Origin: Zancudomyces culisetae
Taxonomy: Eukaryota; Kickxellomycota; Harpellomycetes; Harpellales; Legeriomycetaceae
Assembly (NCBI GenBank): GCA_001969505.1
Contig: LSSK01001870.1
Location: 1 to 18,855 of the forward strand
Direction of reading: 5' to 3'
DNA length: 18,855 bases
Part shown: positions 9,979-17,347 of the stretch, piece after piece
Numbering within the stretch: the stretch's first letter is position 1
How the letters are laid out: every line of letters starts with the position of its first letter
Position numbers and translations under genes: made by a program
Notes under the pieces: model-generated
Databases searched by the model: none
What the model saw: the letters and a program-made list of their open reading frames with translations, nothing else
Told to the model about the DNA's origin: nothing

Positions 9979-10230
9979 AACAATACAACTGTATCCTGAT
10001 AAAAAATACACATGAATAGCAAAGTTCCTGTGAAAACTATTCCTACCTTCACCTATTTCACGACTGTATTGTTGCAAATACATTTGGAAGAAAATAAGGT
10101 GGAATGACATTACATTTAGTAACTAAGCTTTAATAGATAGGACACAAGTATAATGAACTTTATGAAGTCGGCTGTTTGCTAATAAGTTAACCCACTCATG
10201 TTCTATAAGTACAGCTACAAAAAAAGTTGG

Positions 10231-10238
10231 TATAAAAA
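10231..10238 (+). promoter_or_regulatory. TATA box of secreted-protein gene
   Basis: TATAAAAA lies about 152 bp upstream of the ATG. The leader ends with a T8-A9 block (10361-10377) close to the start codon. Confidence 0.5.
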
Positions 10239-10389
10239 ACAATAAAAATATACGTCCGAAAATCTTTTCAAAAATCAATATCTAGTATCATTTCGTTTTG
10301 TAATCAATCATAATACATTTGAAAATTCCAAAACACAACGACACGACAATAAGAATATAATTTTTTTTAAAAAAAAAGAAATAAAAATA

Positions 10390-11235
10390 ATGAGAGTTTC
10401 AGGGCTTTCAAAAGAAATGTTTGCTTCAATTTCGAAGTCTACCAGTTTGAACAAATTACTGGTGCTTTCCATCTTGATGGGCAGCTATACCGGTGTAGCG
10501 GCTGTACCAATAGGAAAAAGAGATGTGACCGGAGTCTCAAATAAAGACAAAGCACGCTTAATAGATCAACTTTTAGGTAACGGTGCTGAAGATTCCGCTG
10601 TATTAAATGTTAGTAGCGATTTAGAGATACAAACTGTGACAGATATTACAAATCCCGACAATGAGAGTAATATCGAGCAAAAGAAAAACGACGTTGATGA
10701 TGATAGTGATAGTGATAGTGATAGTGAGGATAAGAGTGAGGATAAAGGTGAAAGCAGTAGCAGTGATAATAGCTCAACAAGCGATACATCAGAATCTAGT
10801 GATTCAACAGAGACCAGTGAAACTACTGAATCCAGTAATTCAACCGAATCCAGCGATTCCACTGATTCTAGCAGCTCTGGCGATGCTTCAGAGTCCACTG
10901 ATTCTAGTAGCACCAGCGATTCTAGTGACTCCAGTGAAGCAAGTGAAGTCGCTTCAGCTGGTATAGATGGGCTGAAAGTTCTAGGACCTGACCCTATTGG
11001 AGCATTGGAGTTGAACAGAGGATTTCCAGCACCAGAAAGAGTATTTGCCTTTTTCAAGGCCGGAGATAGTTGTAGCGGCAACAGTTACAAATGTATAGGA
11101 TTCAATTATAGGGAATACCTTAGTTGTGACCAAGCAACTGGCCTGTATGTGTCCAACCAGTGTAATCAGGGAGGTGTATGTCATTTTATTGGTGAAAATA
11201 GTATTGCTTGTGGAAAGCCGTTTACCTCGTATTGA
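10390..11235 (+). CDS. Secreted Ser/Asp-rich protein with C-terminal CBM19-like chitin-binding domain
   Basis: The 281 residues start with an N-terminal extension and a hydrophobic signal segment (22-38, ending near VAAVP), followed by a Kex2-type KR at 43-44. A linker (about 103-187) consists almost wholly of Ser, Asp, Glu and Thr, including GATAGT-encoded Asp-Ser repeats, and is probably acidic and O-glycosylated. The C-terminal domain (about 200-281) has six cysteines at 228, 235, 246, 258, 264 and 274. The C-x6-C and C-x5-C spacings, the preceding ALELN motif and the CGKP end resemble CBM19, the chitin-binding module at the end of yeast chitinases such as Cts1. No glycoside hydrolase domain and no GPI signal are present. 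I infer a wall-associated or released chitin-binding protein. Met10 is an alternative start that gives a more typical signal peptide. Confidence 0.82.
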   Translation: MRVSGLSKEMFASISKSTSLNKLLVLSILMGSYTGVAAVPIGKRDVTGVSNKDKARLIDQLLGNGAEDSAVLNVSSDLEIQTVTDITNPDNESNIEQKKNDVDDDSDSDSDSEDKSEDKGESSSSDNSSTSDTSESSDSTETSETTESSNSTESSDSTDSSSSGDASESTDSSSTSDSSDSSEASEVASAGIDGLKVLGPDPIGALELNRGFPAPERVFAFFKAGDSCSGNSYKCIGFNYREYLSCDQATGLYVSNQCNQGGVCHFIGENSIACGKPFTSY

Positions 11236-11274
11236 TATTAATCCAATAAATTGAAAACTGAAAAAGTTGCAAGA

Positions 11275-11295
11275 GCAATGGGCAATGGGCAATGA
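11275..11295. repeat. Three tandem GCAATGR heptamers
   Basis: GCAATGG, GCAATGG and GCAATGA lie in direct succession just after the secreted-protein stop codon, with a fourth copy of the core at 11310-11316. Confidence 0.8.
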
Positions 11296-11405
11296 CCAGT
11301 GACTAGTGAGCAATGAATATGTCCGGCATTTTGATGTTTGTTTGTTTTTTATAGCTACAATAAAATTGTTGTCCTTTTTTTTGGTATAGCTACCTTATAA
11401 TTATT

Positions 11406-11421
11406 TTAATTCGAATTAAAC
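11406..11421. repeat. 16-bp perfect palindrome
   Basis: TTTAATTCGAATTAAA is fully self-complementary and lies between two convergent 3' ends. It could form a small hairpin in either transcript, but its AT content makes this weak. Confidence 0.6.
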
Positions 11422-11612
11422 TTTTTTGAATTGAGTATTATGAAATAAAAAAATCTTAAACAGAGAAAAGAGATGAAAAATCGCATTATTATGTTTGTAT
11501 TGGCAAGCCAACGAGTAAGAGGTTATTCCCTTGATATGCTTAATAGTGATGCCAGAAAGGCTAAACCAATATAAAACCCTTTTGAAGTGATATCAAAGAT
11601 AAAAAAGAGATT

Positions 11613-12806
11613 CTAATACAGCTTTAAATGGCCTGTGACTTGATCAATCACATCGGCAGTGTAAGGTCCTACACCTAACACAGTCTTTGAACCAGCAGCA
11701 ATTTGGGTTCGTCCAGCATCGCAAATATACTCCGCAGTTAACCCTAGTTTCTTTGCCTTTTTGTACATCTCCATCCTATTTCAAGTTAATACATTGTTTA
11801 TAACTCGTTAACCTTATGAAAAGTAATTGGTGCTTATGTTAAAACGTCCACAAATAATATATAGTGCTAGACAATAAAGAAGCATAAGAAGTAAAAGATC
11901 TAAATGAGTTACATTTCTTCTTCACTATCGACTTTTAGGGTGACTTTGGCTTGGCCTGTAAGTTCCCAGGCTTTTAACATCTGTATCCAGTTATAAAATG
12001 AAAATCGTTATGATGTTTAGTAATAAGTCTAAAAGTTACAGCAAATATAACAATAAACCGAATTAAAAAAAGAGATGGGTTACAGGTTTGTTTGATTTCA
12101 TAATAGACTTGTAACAGGCCAATGTTGCGTGTGAACACTAGAATATATATGTGTAAATATATATTATGTTATGTTAACATTCAGATGCTATATGTTTTGT
12201 CTGATAAAATCCTGTTTCAAGAGGTATATGTAGTTGCACTAGTCGAAATGCAAAATTTTGGGCCTGTAGATAGATAATTGAACAGACCAACTTTGAAAAT
12301 GAAACGCTAGAAAGTAAAAACATACCTGTGCTGCAACTTTTCCCTTTTTCATTCCCAAATCGTTTCTGATTACCAGGACCTTTATTAGTTAAATTGATGT
12401 GTATAACAAAGTGAGTTAGAGTGTATCCTTATGAATGTTTATTAGAGGTAATAAAAAAGAAAAGCTTACCAATTTGATGTTTTGTGAAAATGCGTTAGCG
12501 AATTTTACAGGATCCAGCTTTCCCTACGTAAAAAAGTCACAATTTAGCTAGAAATAAGGAAGGGGGTGTAAAAAAAAGCAGAAAAATAATAGTGACTTAA
12601 AATGGCATAACTCTAAACATTATACAAAACGATCGTGGAAAACTTACATTTTCAGGCTTGTCGGACATATTTTCGTTTCTATTCAGATTTTTCTTTCGAG
12701 AGGTAGAATACGTGAATCTACCCAAAAAAAACGCACTGCTAGCGATAATTACAGTGTTTATGAAACTAATATTTGTTTCTTTAAAGAAATTTATAACTTG
12801 CGACAT
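11613..12806 (-). CDS. PTH2: Peptidyl-tRNA hydrolase 2, six exons
   Basis: Assembled by eye from splice sites. Minus-strand exons are 12806-12648, 12523-12470, 12379-12326, 12137-12084, 11980-11913 and 11775-11613, giving 183 residues against about 208 in S. cerevisiae Pth2. Pth2 cleaves peptidyl-tRNA dropped from ribosomes and sits on the mitochondrial outer membrane. Residues 14-31 form a hydrophobic anchor followed by a basic stretch. The catalytic domain reads continuously across all joins: R76-x-D78-LGM-x-KGK-x-AAQ, CSHA (90-93), KAWE, the DSEEEM segment, then DAGRTQIA from 149 and a VLGVGP[15 protein letters not shown] end. Five introns are unusual for a budding-yeast gene; exons 2, 3 and 4 are each exactly 54 nt and phase 0. 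The first four joins keep phase 0, and the last splits one Met codon. It is divergent from MRD1. Confidence 0.93.
11776..11912 (-). other. PTH2: PTH2 intron 5
   Basis: 137 nt, donor GTAACT, acceptor AATAG. It is the only intron not in phase 0: it splits the Met codon after DSEEE (AT before, G after). ATTAAC is a possible branch site. Confidence 0.85.
11981..12083 (-). other. PTH2: PTH2 intron 4
   Basis: 103 nt, with a divergent donor GTAACC, acceptor ATACAG and a good TACTAAAC branch site about 35 nt upstream of the acceptor. Confidence 0.85.
12138..12325 (-). other. PTH2: PTH2 intron 3
   Basis: 188 nt, GTATGT to TCTAG, the longest of the five. It splits the invariant AAQ-CSHA signature between two exons. 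GTTAAC is a possible branch site. Confidence 0.9.
12380..12469 (-). other. PTH2: PTH2 intron 2
   Basis: 90 nt, GTAAGC at the 5' end and a less common AAAG 3' end. TCTAACTC lies about 40 nt before the acceptor and AACTAAT only about 5 nt before it, so the branch site is ambiguous. Removal is needed to join SQNIKL to [10 protein letters not shown]. Confidence 0.88.
12524..12647 (-). other. PTH2: PTH2 intron 1
   Basis: 124 nt, GTAAGT at the 5' end and ACGTAG at the 3' end. The branch site is not clear; AGCTAAAT is a candidate. Phase 0. Confidence 0.88.
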
Positions 12807-13204
12807 TATAAAAGAGCAATTCCAAATACTTTTCTATTAGTAGCTTTAGTTGGTTTAGCAGAATCCTTAAAACTCAATACAGAAAACGTGGGCGAAAAAA
12901 CATATAAATATAAATCGCCCAAGCTGTTATTGGGTAAATTTCATTGTCTTTGTAAAAGGCTTATTAGGAAATACAAAAAAATGTGAAAAATTAGAAATCG
13001 CGAATATTGATCCAAAATTGTAAAAAAAAAAAAAAATTTTTTTTTCTACATTTGCTGAATGAACTTAAAAAAGTGCTAATATTGCATTATAACGATACAA
13101 AGGGAAATATTAAAAATATAGAATCAAGTTAAAAAAAAACAAAAGAGGCAATATTAAAGCAATAAAACTGTATATATCGAAAAGGGGTGGAAGAGGATTA
13201 GAAA
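12807..13204. promoter_or_regulatory. Divergent promoter PTH2 / MRD1
   Basis: This 398-bp region drives both genes. Near 12890-12934 there is a GGGCGA/TCGCCC inverted repeat with an AT loop that overlaps a CCCAA/TTGGG hairpin. TGAAAAATT at 12984-12992 resembles the RRPE element of yeast ribosome-biogenesis promoters, fitting MRD1. An A15-T9 block at 13022-13045 is probably nucleosome-excluding. I see no PAC element (GCGATGAG). The open frame at 12798-12986 lacks an ATG and is not called. Confidence 0.5.
13022..13045. repeat. A15-T9 homopolymer switch
   Basis: Fifteen A followed directly by nine T, about 160 bp before the MRD1 start. It has the same form as the block upstream of the permease. 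Confidence 0.65.
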
Positions 13205-15838
13205 ATGAGCTCAAGAATAATAGTAAAAAACTTACCAAAGAGGTATACAGAGGAAAGGTTGAAGGAGCACTTTTCCCAAAAGGGGACAGTTACAGATAGC
13301 AGGATAATATACAATTCGGAAACAGGAGAGAGCCGAAAGTTTGGATTTGTAGGATACAGTACCGAGAAGGAAGCAAAAAGAGCGGTCAAGTATTTTAATG
13401 GAACATTTATAGATACTAGCAAAGTTACTGTGGAAATAGCAAAGAGCCGGGAGGACGCGATCCTGGATCAGCCAAGAAGCAAAATTACAAGAAGAAAGAT
13501 ACAAGAAGAGGAGGAAAAGGTGAAAAGAAAGGAGCAAGAGCGGCTAAAGAAAGAGGCGAAAGAAAAGGAGGGAGAGAATGAAGAAAACGGGAATGAGATT
13601 GAGGGCACACAGTTGAAGGAAGAAAATGTAGTGAAAACTCTATACGAGGAAACAGTGGAGAAATATGCGAGGGATCCAAGGTTTCAGGAGTTTTTGGCGG
13701 TGATGGGTGGAAGAGCAAAAAGCAAAAGTTGGGGAAATGATGAAAGCTATAATGAAATAGAAAAAAAGGTGATTATGAAGGCGATCAAGGCAAAGAAGAA
13801 CACCAAAGTTGAGCAGGTAAAAAGTAAAAAAATGGGAGGTGAGAACTTGAAACTGGTAAAGACACATTTGAAGTTTGACGATGAAGAGGAAACAAGTGTA
13901 AACACTGAAGAGAAGAAAGATGATAAAGAAGTGGAAGTGGAATTTGAGGAGGACATGGAATGGTTAAAGAAACATATGAAGGTGGGAAAGGAGGATGTGG
14001 ATACAAAGGGTGAGAATGTTGGTAAGGAGAAGAAAGAAAATGATGAGGTGAAGGGTCAAAATGGAGAAAAGGAAGATCAGGGTGAGGGTGAGGGTGAAGG
14101 TGGAAAGAGTGATGAAAAAGAAAGCGAGGATGAGGGTGATAATCGTGAGCGTGAAGCGGATATACGACGAAGAAACAAGGGAGAAATACTAGATAATGGA
14201 AGACTTTATGTTCGAAATCTGTCATATCTTGTAACAGAAGAAGATATAACAAAACTCTTTGGAAGATATGGACCAATAACCGAGGTGCACATGCCAATAG
14301 ACAAAGAAACGAAGCAGATGAAGGGGTATTGCTATGTAATGTATGTGATGCCAGAGCACGCGGTTAAAGCATATATAGCACTAGACCGAAAGCCGTTTAT
14401 GGGTAGAATACTGCATATTATTCCAGCAAAGGATAAGAAAGAAAAAAAAGAGGAAGATGGTGGCGATGACAACGAAAACAAGAGCTACAAAAGCAAACTA
14501 CAAAAAAAACTAAAGGAGATGAGTAGTAATGAATTTAACTGGAATAGTTTGTACATGTCTGCTGATGCGATAGCAGAATCGATTAGTGAACGATTGAAGA
14601 TTGACAAGAGCGACATTTTGATGAACAAGGCGGCAGGAGGAGGAATGAACGATGATAATGACGGTGATGAAGCAGATGGATCGGAAAGGGCAAAAGGGGG
14701 AATGTCAGCTGCAGTAAAGCTGGCTATAGCTGAAACACATATTGTAGAGAGCAGCAAAAAATACTTTGAGGACAACGGAATTGAGCTAAAAAACTTCCAA
14801 AATAGCAAAAACAAAAAACGGTCAAACAAAGTTATTTTGGTCAAAAATATTGGGTTTAATAAAAATACAGAAGAACAGGTTGAGGCTATTAGAGACATGT
14901 TTTCGGCACATGGATCTTTGGGAAGAGTGTTGGTACCACCAATGGCGGGCACAATAGCGATAGTAGAGTTTTTGGAATCCAACGAGGCAAAAAGTGCATT
15001 CAAATATCTAGCATATAAGCGCGTTGGTGACAAGCCACTGTATCTGGAATGGGCACCTGAAAACCTGTTCAGCCATGAATATACTCCAGTTGGAAAAGCT
15101 GCAGGTCAAAAAAGTAACGAGGACGCTGATGCAGAAGCCGGTAATGTGGATAATAGTAAGAATGACGATGATAACGATATGGCCGATGCTGCAAGTAATG
15201 TTATTTTCATTAAAAACATCAACTTTGACAGCAAAAAGTCTACCATTGAAAAGCTATTCAAGCCATTTGATGGATTCCAAGCAATATCGATCCGAAAAGG
15301 GTTTGGATTTGCAGAGTTTTCCAACCCCAAAGTGGCCAAGCGGGCACTGAAGAAACTTTCAAAGGAAGAGCTGAAAATAGATGGACATAAATTACAATTA
15401 CAATTATCAAAAACATCAAATACAAAAAACAATGAAGATGCCAAGGAGGAAACCGATAATGAAAAGGCAATTAGCAATAGACTAATAGTAAAAAACATTC
15501 CTTTTGAAGCTACCAAGAAGGACATCACCCAGCTATTCCAGACATTCGGCCAGTTGAAAAAGGTCCGATTGCCAAAGAGACCATCCTACAATTCCAGCAA
15601 CAGCAGTGGATATACCCATAGAGGATTTGCGTTCTTGGAATTCCTTACCAAAAACGAAGCTCTAAAGGCCTTCAACAGCACTAGCGATTCGACTCACTTG
15701 TACGGAAGAAGGTTGGTTGTCGAGTGGACCACGGCTGAGGGAGAGAATGAGAACCAAATGGATATTGATGCAAATGACAAGGTTGATTTCCAGACTGAAG
15801 ATGCTCATATAAACAAAAAGCTGAAAATCAAAGACTAA
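13205..15838 (+). CDS. MRD1: Multiple RNA-binding domain protein Mrd1 (five RRMs)
   Basis: Mrd1 is an essential nucleolar protein of the small-subunit processome that binds pre-rRNA and is needed for the early cleavages releasing 18S rRNA. The 877 residues hold exactly five RRMs: RRM1 at 3-81 (IIVKNLP and RKFGFVGY), RRM2 at 332-409 (LYVRNLS and KGYCYVMY), RRM3 at 541-618 (ILVKNIG and a degenerate RNP1), RRM4 at 665-736 (IFIKNIN and KGFGFAEF) and RRM5 at 758-843 (LIVKNIP and RGFAFLEF). The Mrd1-specific block between RRM2 and RRM3 (WNSLYMSADAI, ISERL, KLAIAETHI) is present at 446-513. A long Lys/Glu-rich linker (about 82-330), partly coiled-coil-like, with an EGEGEG repeat, separates RRM1 and RRM2. 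The mRNA sense strand is strongly purine-rich. No intron is seen. It converges with MET2 at 123 bp. Confidence 0.97.
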   Translation: MSSRIIVKNLPKRYTEERLKEHFSQKGTVTDSRIIYNSETGESRKFGFVGYSTEKEAKRAVKYFNGTFIDTSKVTVEIAKSREDAILDQPRSKITRRKIQEEEEKVKRKEQERLKKEAKEKEGENEENGNEIEGTQLKEENVVKTLYEETVEKYARDPRFQEFLAVMGGRAKSKSWGNDESYNEIEKKVIMKAIKAKKNTKVEQVKSKKMGGENLKLVKTHLKFDDEEETSVNTEEKKDDKEVEVEFEEDMEWLKKHMKVGKEDVDTKGENVGKEKKENDEVKGQNGEKEDQGEGEGEGGKSDEKESEDEGDNREREADIRRRNKGEILDNGRLYVRNLSYLVTEEDITKLFGRYGPITEVHMPIDKETKQMKGYCYVMYVMPEHAVKAYIALDRKPFMGRILHIIPAKDKKEKKEEDGGDDNENKSYKSKLQKKLKEMSSNEFNWNSLYMSADAIAESISERLKIDKSDILMNKAAGGGMNDDNDGDEADGSERAKGGMSAAVKLAIAETHIVESSKKYFEDNGIELKNFQNSKNKKRSNKVILVKNIGFNKNTEEQVEAIRDMFSAHGSLGRVLVPPMAGTIAIVEFLESNEAKSAFKYLAYKRVGDKPLYLEWAPENLFSHEYTPVGKAAGQKSNEDADAEAGNVDNSKNDDDNDMADAASNVIFIKNINFDSKKSTIEKLFKPFDGFQAISIRKGFGFAEFSNPKVAKRALKKLSKEELKIDGHKLQLQLSKTSNTKNNEDAKEETDNEKAISNRLIVKNIPFEATKKDITQLFQTFGQLKKVRLPKRPSYNSSNSSGYTHRGFAFLEFLTKNEALKAFNSTSDSTHLYGRRLVVEWTTAEGENENQMDIDANDKVDFQTEDAHINKKLKIKD

Positions 15839-15852
15839 TCATCAAAATATTG

Positions 15853-15937
15853 TTTTCCTTTCCTTTCCTTTTCTTTCTCTTTTTCTTTTTCCCTTCATTG
15901 TTAGTTAGTTAGTTAGTTGGTTAGTTGGTTTGTTTGT
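15853..15937. repeat. Pyrimidine tract plus TTAG/TTGG tetranucleotide repeat
   Basis: A 44-nt uninterrupted C/T tract (15853-15896) is followed by TTAG units grading into TTGG and TTTG (15901-15937). It fills most of the gap between the convergent MRD1 and MET2 genes and probably forms part of the MRD1 terminator. Confidence 0.8.
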
Positions 15938-15961
15938 GATTAGCGTTGAAATAAAACCGGA

Positions 15962-17347
15962 TTATTTAGAATACATCAAATAGCTCATGCTGCTCTCAGC
16001 ACTACAAATGCTGCTGTCGCTGTCCTCATCACTATTGAACTTTGGTAGATTTTCTCTAATAAACCGTTTGAGCATTCTTGATACTTGTTTGACCTCAAGC
16101 AAAAATCCATCGTGTCCTTCTGTACTGGATAGCAACTCCATCTTTGCATTCGGGATGTACTTGGCCAACTCGTATTGCTCTTTGATTGAAAATATCCCGT
16201 CGTTTTCTATTCCTACTACCATACAAGGCTGCTGGGCTGACGCCAACACCTGTTTATACATTTCCTCTTCATCTAGCTCTTCATCATCTTCTGCACCAAA
16301 TGTGGTGTTATCACTAGTTCCCTCTTGACCATCAAGATAGTTGAATTTTGGATGATGATATGTCAAATCATGAGTATCAAGTTTCTTTGATATTGCTAAA
16401 AAACAATTAGCATCATACCGATCTACAAACTTTTCTCCTTGGTATCTCAAATATCCCTGAGCTGAATATATTGTGGGTGCATCTCTATCGTCGTTTGGAT
16501 TTGGATTTGGATTTGTTTTTGTTCCATTAGTGGCTTTAGTGGTAGTTTCTTTATCACCTTCACTAGTTGTCTCTCTTGCGTTTAATCTTTTCAGATGTCT
16601 TCCCTGAGTTTTTCTTCCGAATTTTCTGTGAGCCGACTCAAATGATCGATATGTCAACATTCCTGCAATGCGTGCAGTGCTGAGCCCATGGTCTGGTTTT
16701 TTATCCATAGTGTAATATCCATTGTTGTAGTTTTGATCTCCATAAATTGCTTGTCTCTGCATTTCTCCCCAGCTGATCCCCCATGCTGAATGACGTCCGC
16801 TAGTGGCCATAGGCACAAATGTCTTTACTATGTCCTTATATGTAAATGCCCATTCCAATGTTTGCATTCCACCCATACTACCTCCTATCACTAGAGCGAT
16901 TTCCTTGACACCCAGTTCGTCAACTATTACGCGTTTGTGGAGTCTGACATCATCTCGCACACTTGTTAGTGGAAATGTTGGCCCATAGTTTTTACCTGTT
17001 CTTTTGTCCAGTGTTAGTGGACTCGCTGTTCCGTATGGTGCGCCCAAGACATTGCAGCATATTACAAAAAATTTATCTGTATCAAATGCCTTTCCGCTTC
17101 CCAGTAATGGCCCCCACCACTCTGACACATCACTATTTCCAGAAAACGCGTGGCAGACTACTATGCAGTTATCCTTTGCTTCATTCAGTTCCCCAAACGC
17201 TGAGTATGCTACTGGAACACTGTATAAGGTTTCACCACATTCCAATTCAAACTCTGGTATAATTATGGTGTTTCTGTTTTCTACGCGCCCAACCAAATGG
17301 TTGTATTTGTAAAGCTCCTCCACTTCTGCTTGCTTATTCACGACCAT
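15962..17347 (-). CDS. MET2: Homoserine O-acetyltransferase
   Basis: Met2 transfers acetyl from acetyl-CoA to L-homoserine, giving O-acetylhomoserine for sulfhydrylation to homocysteine in methionine synthesis. The 461-residue protein (S. cerevisiae 486) has the alpha/beta-hydrolase layout: CHAFSGNSDVSEWWGPLLG (65-83), the nucleophile elbow GGSMGGM (155-161, Ser157), SGRHSAWGISW, SAQGYLRYQGEKFVDRYDAN (295-314), an Asp in GIENDGIFS (Asp383) and a His in EGHDGF (His412), so the catalytic triad is intact. Two low-complexity inserts are present: 257-288, which includes an NPNPNPN repeat from GGATTT units, and an acidic stretch at 340-362. A Ser/Asp-rich tail follows 437. The start gives the usual distance to the first conserved block. 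No intron is seen. Confidence 0.97.
   Translation of the reverse strand: MVVNKQAEVEELYKYNHLVGRVENRNTIIIPEFELECGETLYSVPVAYSAFGELNEAKDNCIVVCHAFSGNSDVSEWWGPLLGSGKAFDTDKFFVICCNVLGAPYGTASPLTLDKRTGKNYGPTFPLTSVRDDVRLHKRVIVDELGVKEIALVIGGSMGGMQTLEWAFTYKDIVKTFVPMATSGRHSAWGISWGEMQRQAIYGDQNYNNGYYTMDKKPDHGLSTARIAGMLTYRSFESAHRKFGRKTQGRHLKRLNARETTSEGDKETTTKATNGTKTNPNPNPNDDRDAPTIYSAQGYLRYQGEKFVDRYDANCFLAISKKLDTHDLTYHHPKFNYLDGQEGTSDNTTFGAEDDEELDEEEMYKQVLASAQQPCMVVGIENDGIFSIKEQYELAKYIPNAKMELLSSTEGHDGFLLEVKQVSRMLKRFIRENLPKFNSDEDSDSSICSAESSMSYLMYSK

Larger units (their letters stand above)
7017..10389. other. 3.4 kb gene-free intergenic region (BET5 / secreted-protein divergent upstream)
   Basis: No gene is recognised in either strand. 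Open frames here (for example 7103-7447, 8309-8572 and 9703-9909 on +, 7053-7332 on -) are rich in Phe/Leu/Ser or Lys, several lack an ATG, and their lengths are expected by chance in AT-rich DNA. Visible content is pyrimidine tracts on the + strand (7260-7310, 8340-8375, 8646-8670), purine-rich GGGGGGAGG blocks at 8009-8065, CCCCT-type motifs near 8862, a palindromic ACGCGT at 9969-9978, and a TATA box near the right end. It most likely serves as an extended promoter of the secreted-protein gene, perhaps with unannotated non-coding transcripts. Confidence 0.6.
11236..11612. other. Convergent 3' spacer, secreted gene / PTH2
   Basis: No gene is seen. It holds short tandem GCAATGR units (11275-11295, with a further copy at 11310), a 16-bp perfect palindrome TTTAATTCGAATTAAA at 11406-11421, and AT-rich 3' flanks of both genes. 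Confidence 0.7.

Noticed and set aside
9976-10110. Minus-strand 44-residue ATG open frame
   Set aside because: Length is within chance expectation for AT-rich DNA, and it overlaps the MCB-like element and probable promoter.
9659-10261. Point-centromere-like motifs (ATCACATG at 9659, TCCGAAA at 10255)
   Set aside because: They are about 590 bp apart rather than about 80-90 bp, with no extended CDEIII context. This lineage may not use point centromeres.
7017-10389. Search for tRNA genes and solo LTRs in the long spacer
   Set aside because: No GGTTCRA T-loop with a matching acceptor stem was found on either strand, and no pair of TG...CA ends with target duplication could be defined by eye.
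12952-12960. U5 snRNA loop-like GCCTTTTAC on the minus strand
   Set aside because: The flanks do not form the conserved U5 stem and there is no suitable Sm site arrangement.
12798-12986. Open frame of 62 codons between PTH2 and MRD1
   Set aside because: It begins with TTG, overlaps PTH2 exon 1 antisense, lies in the divergent promoter and has no recognisable similarity.
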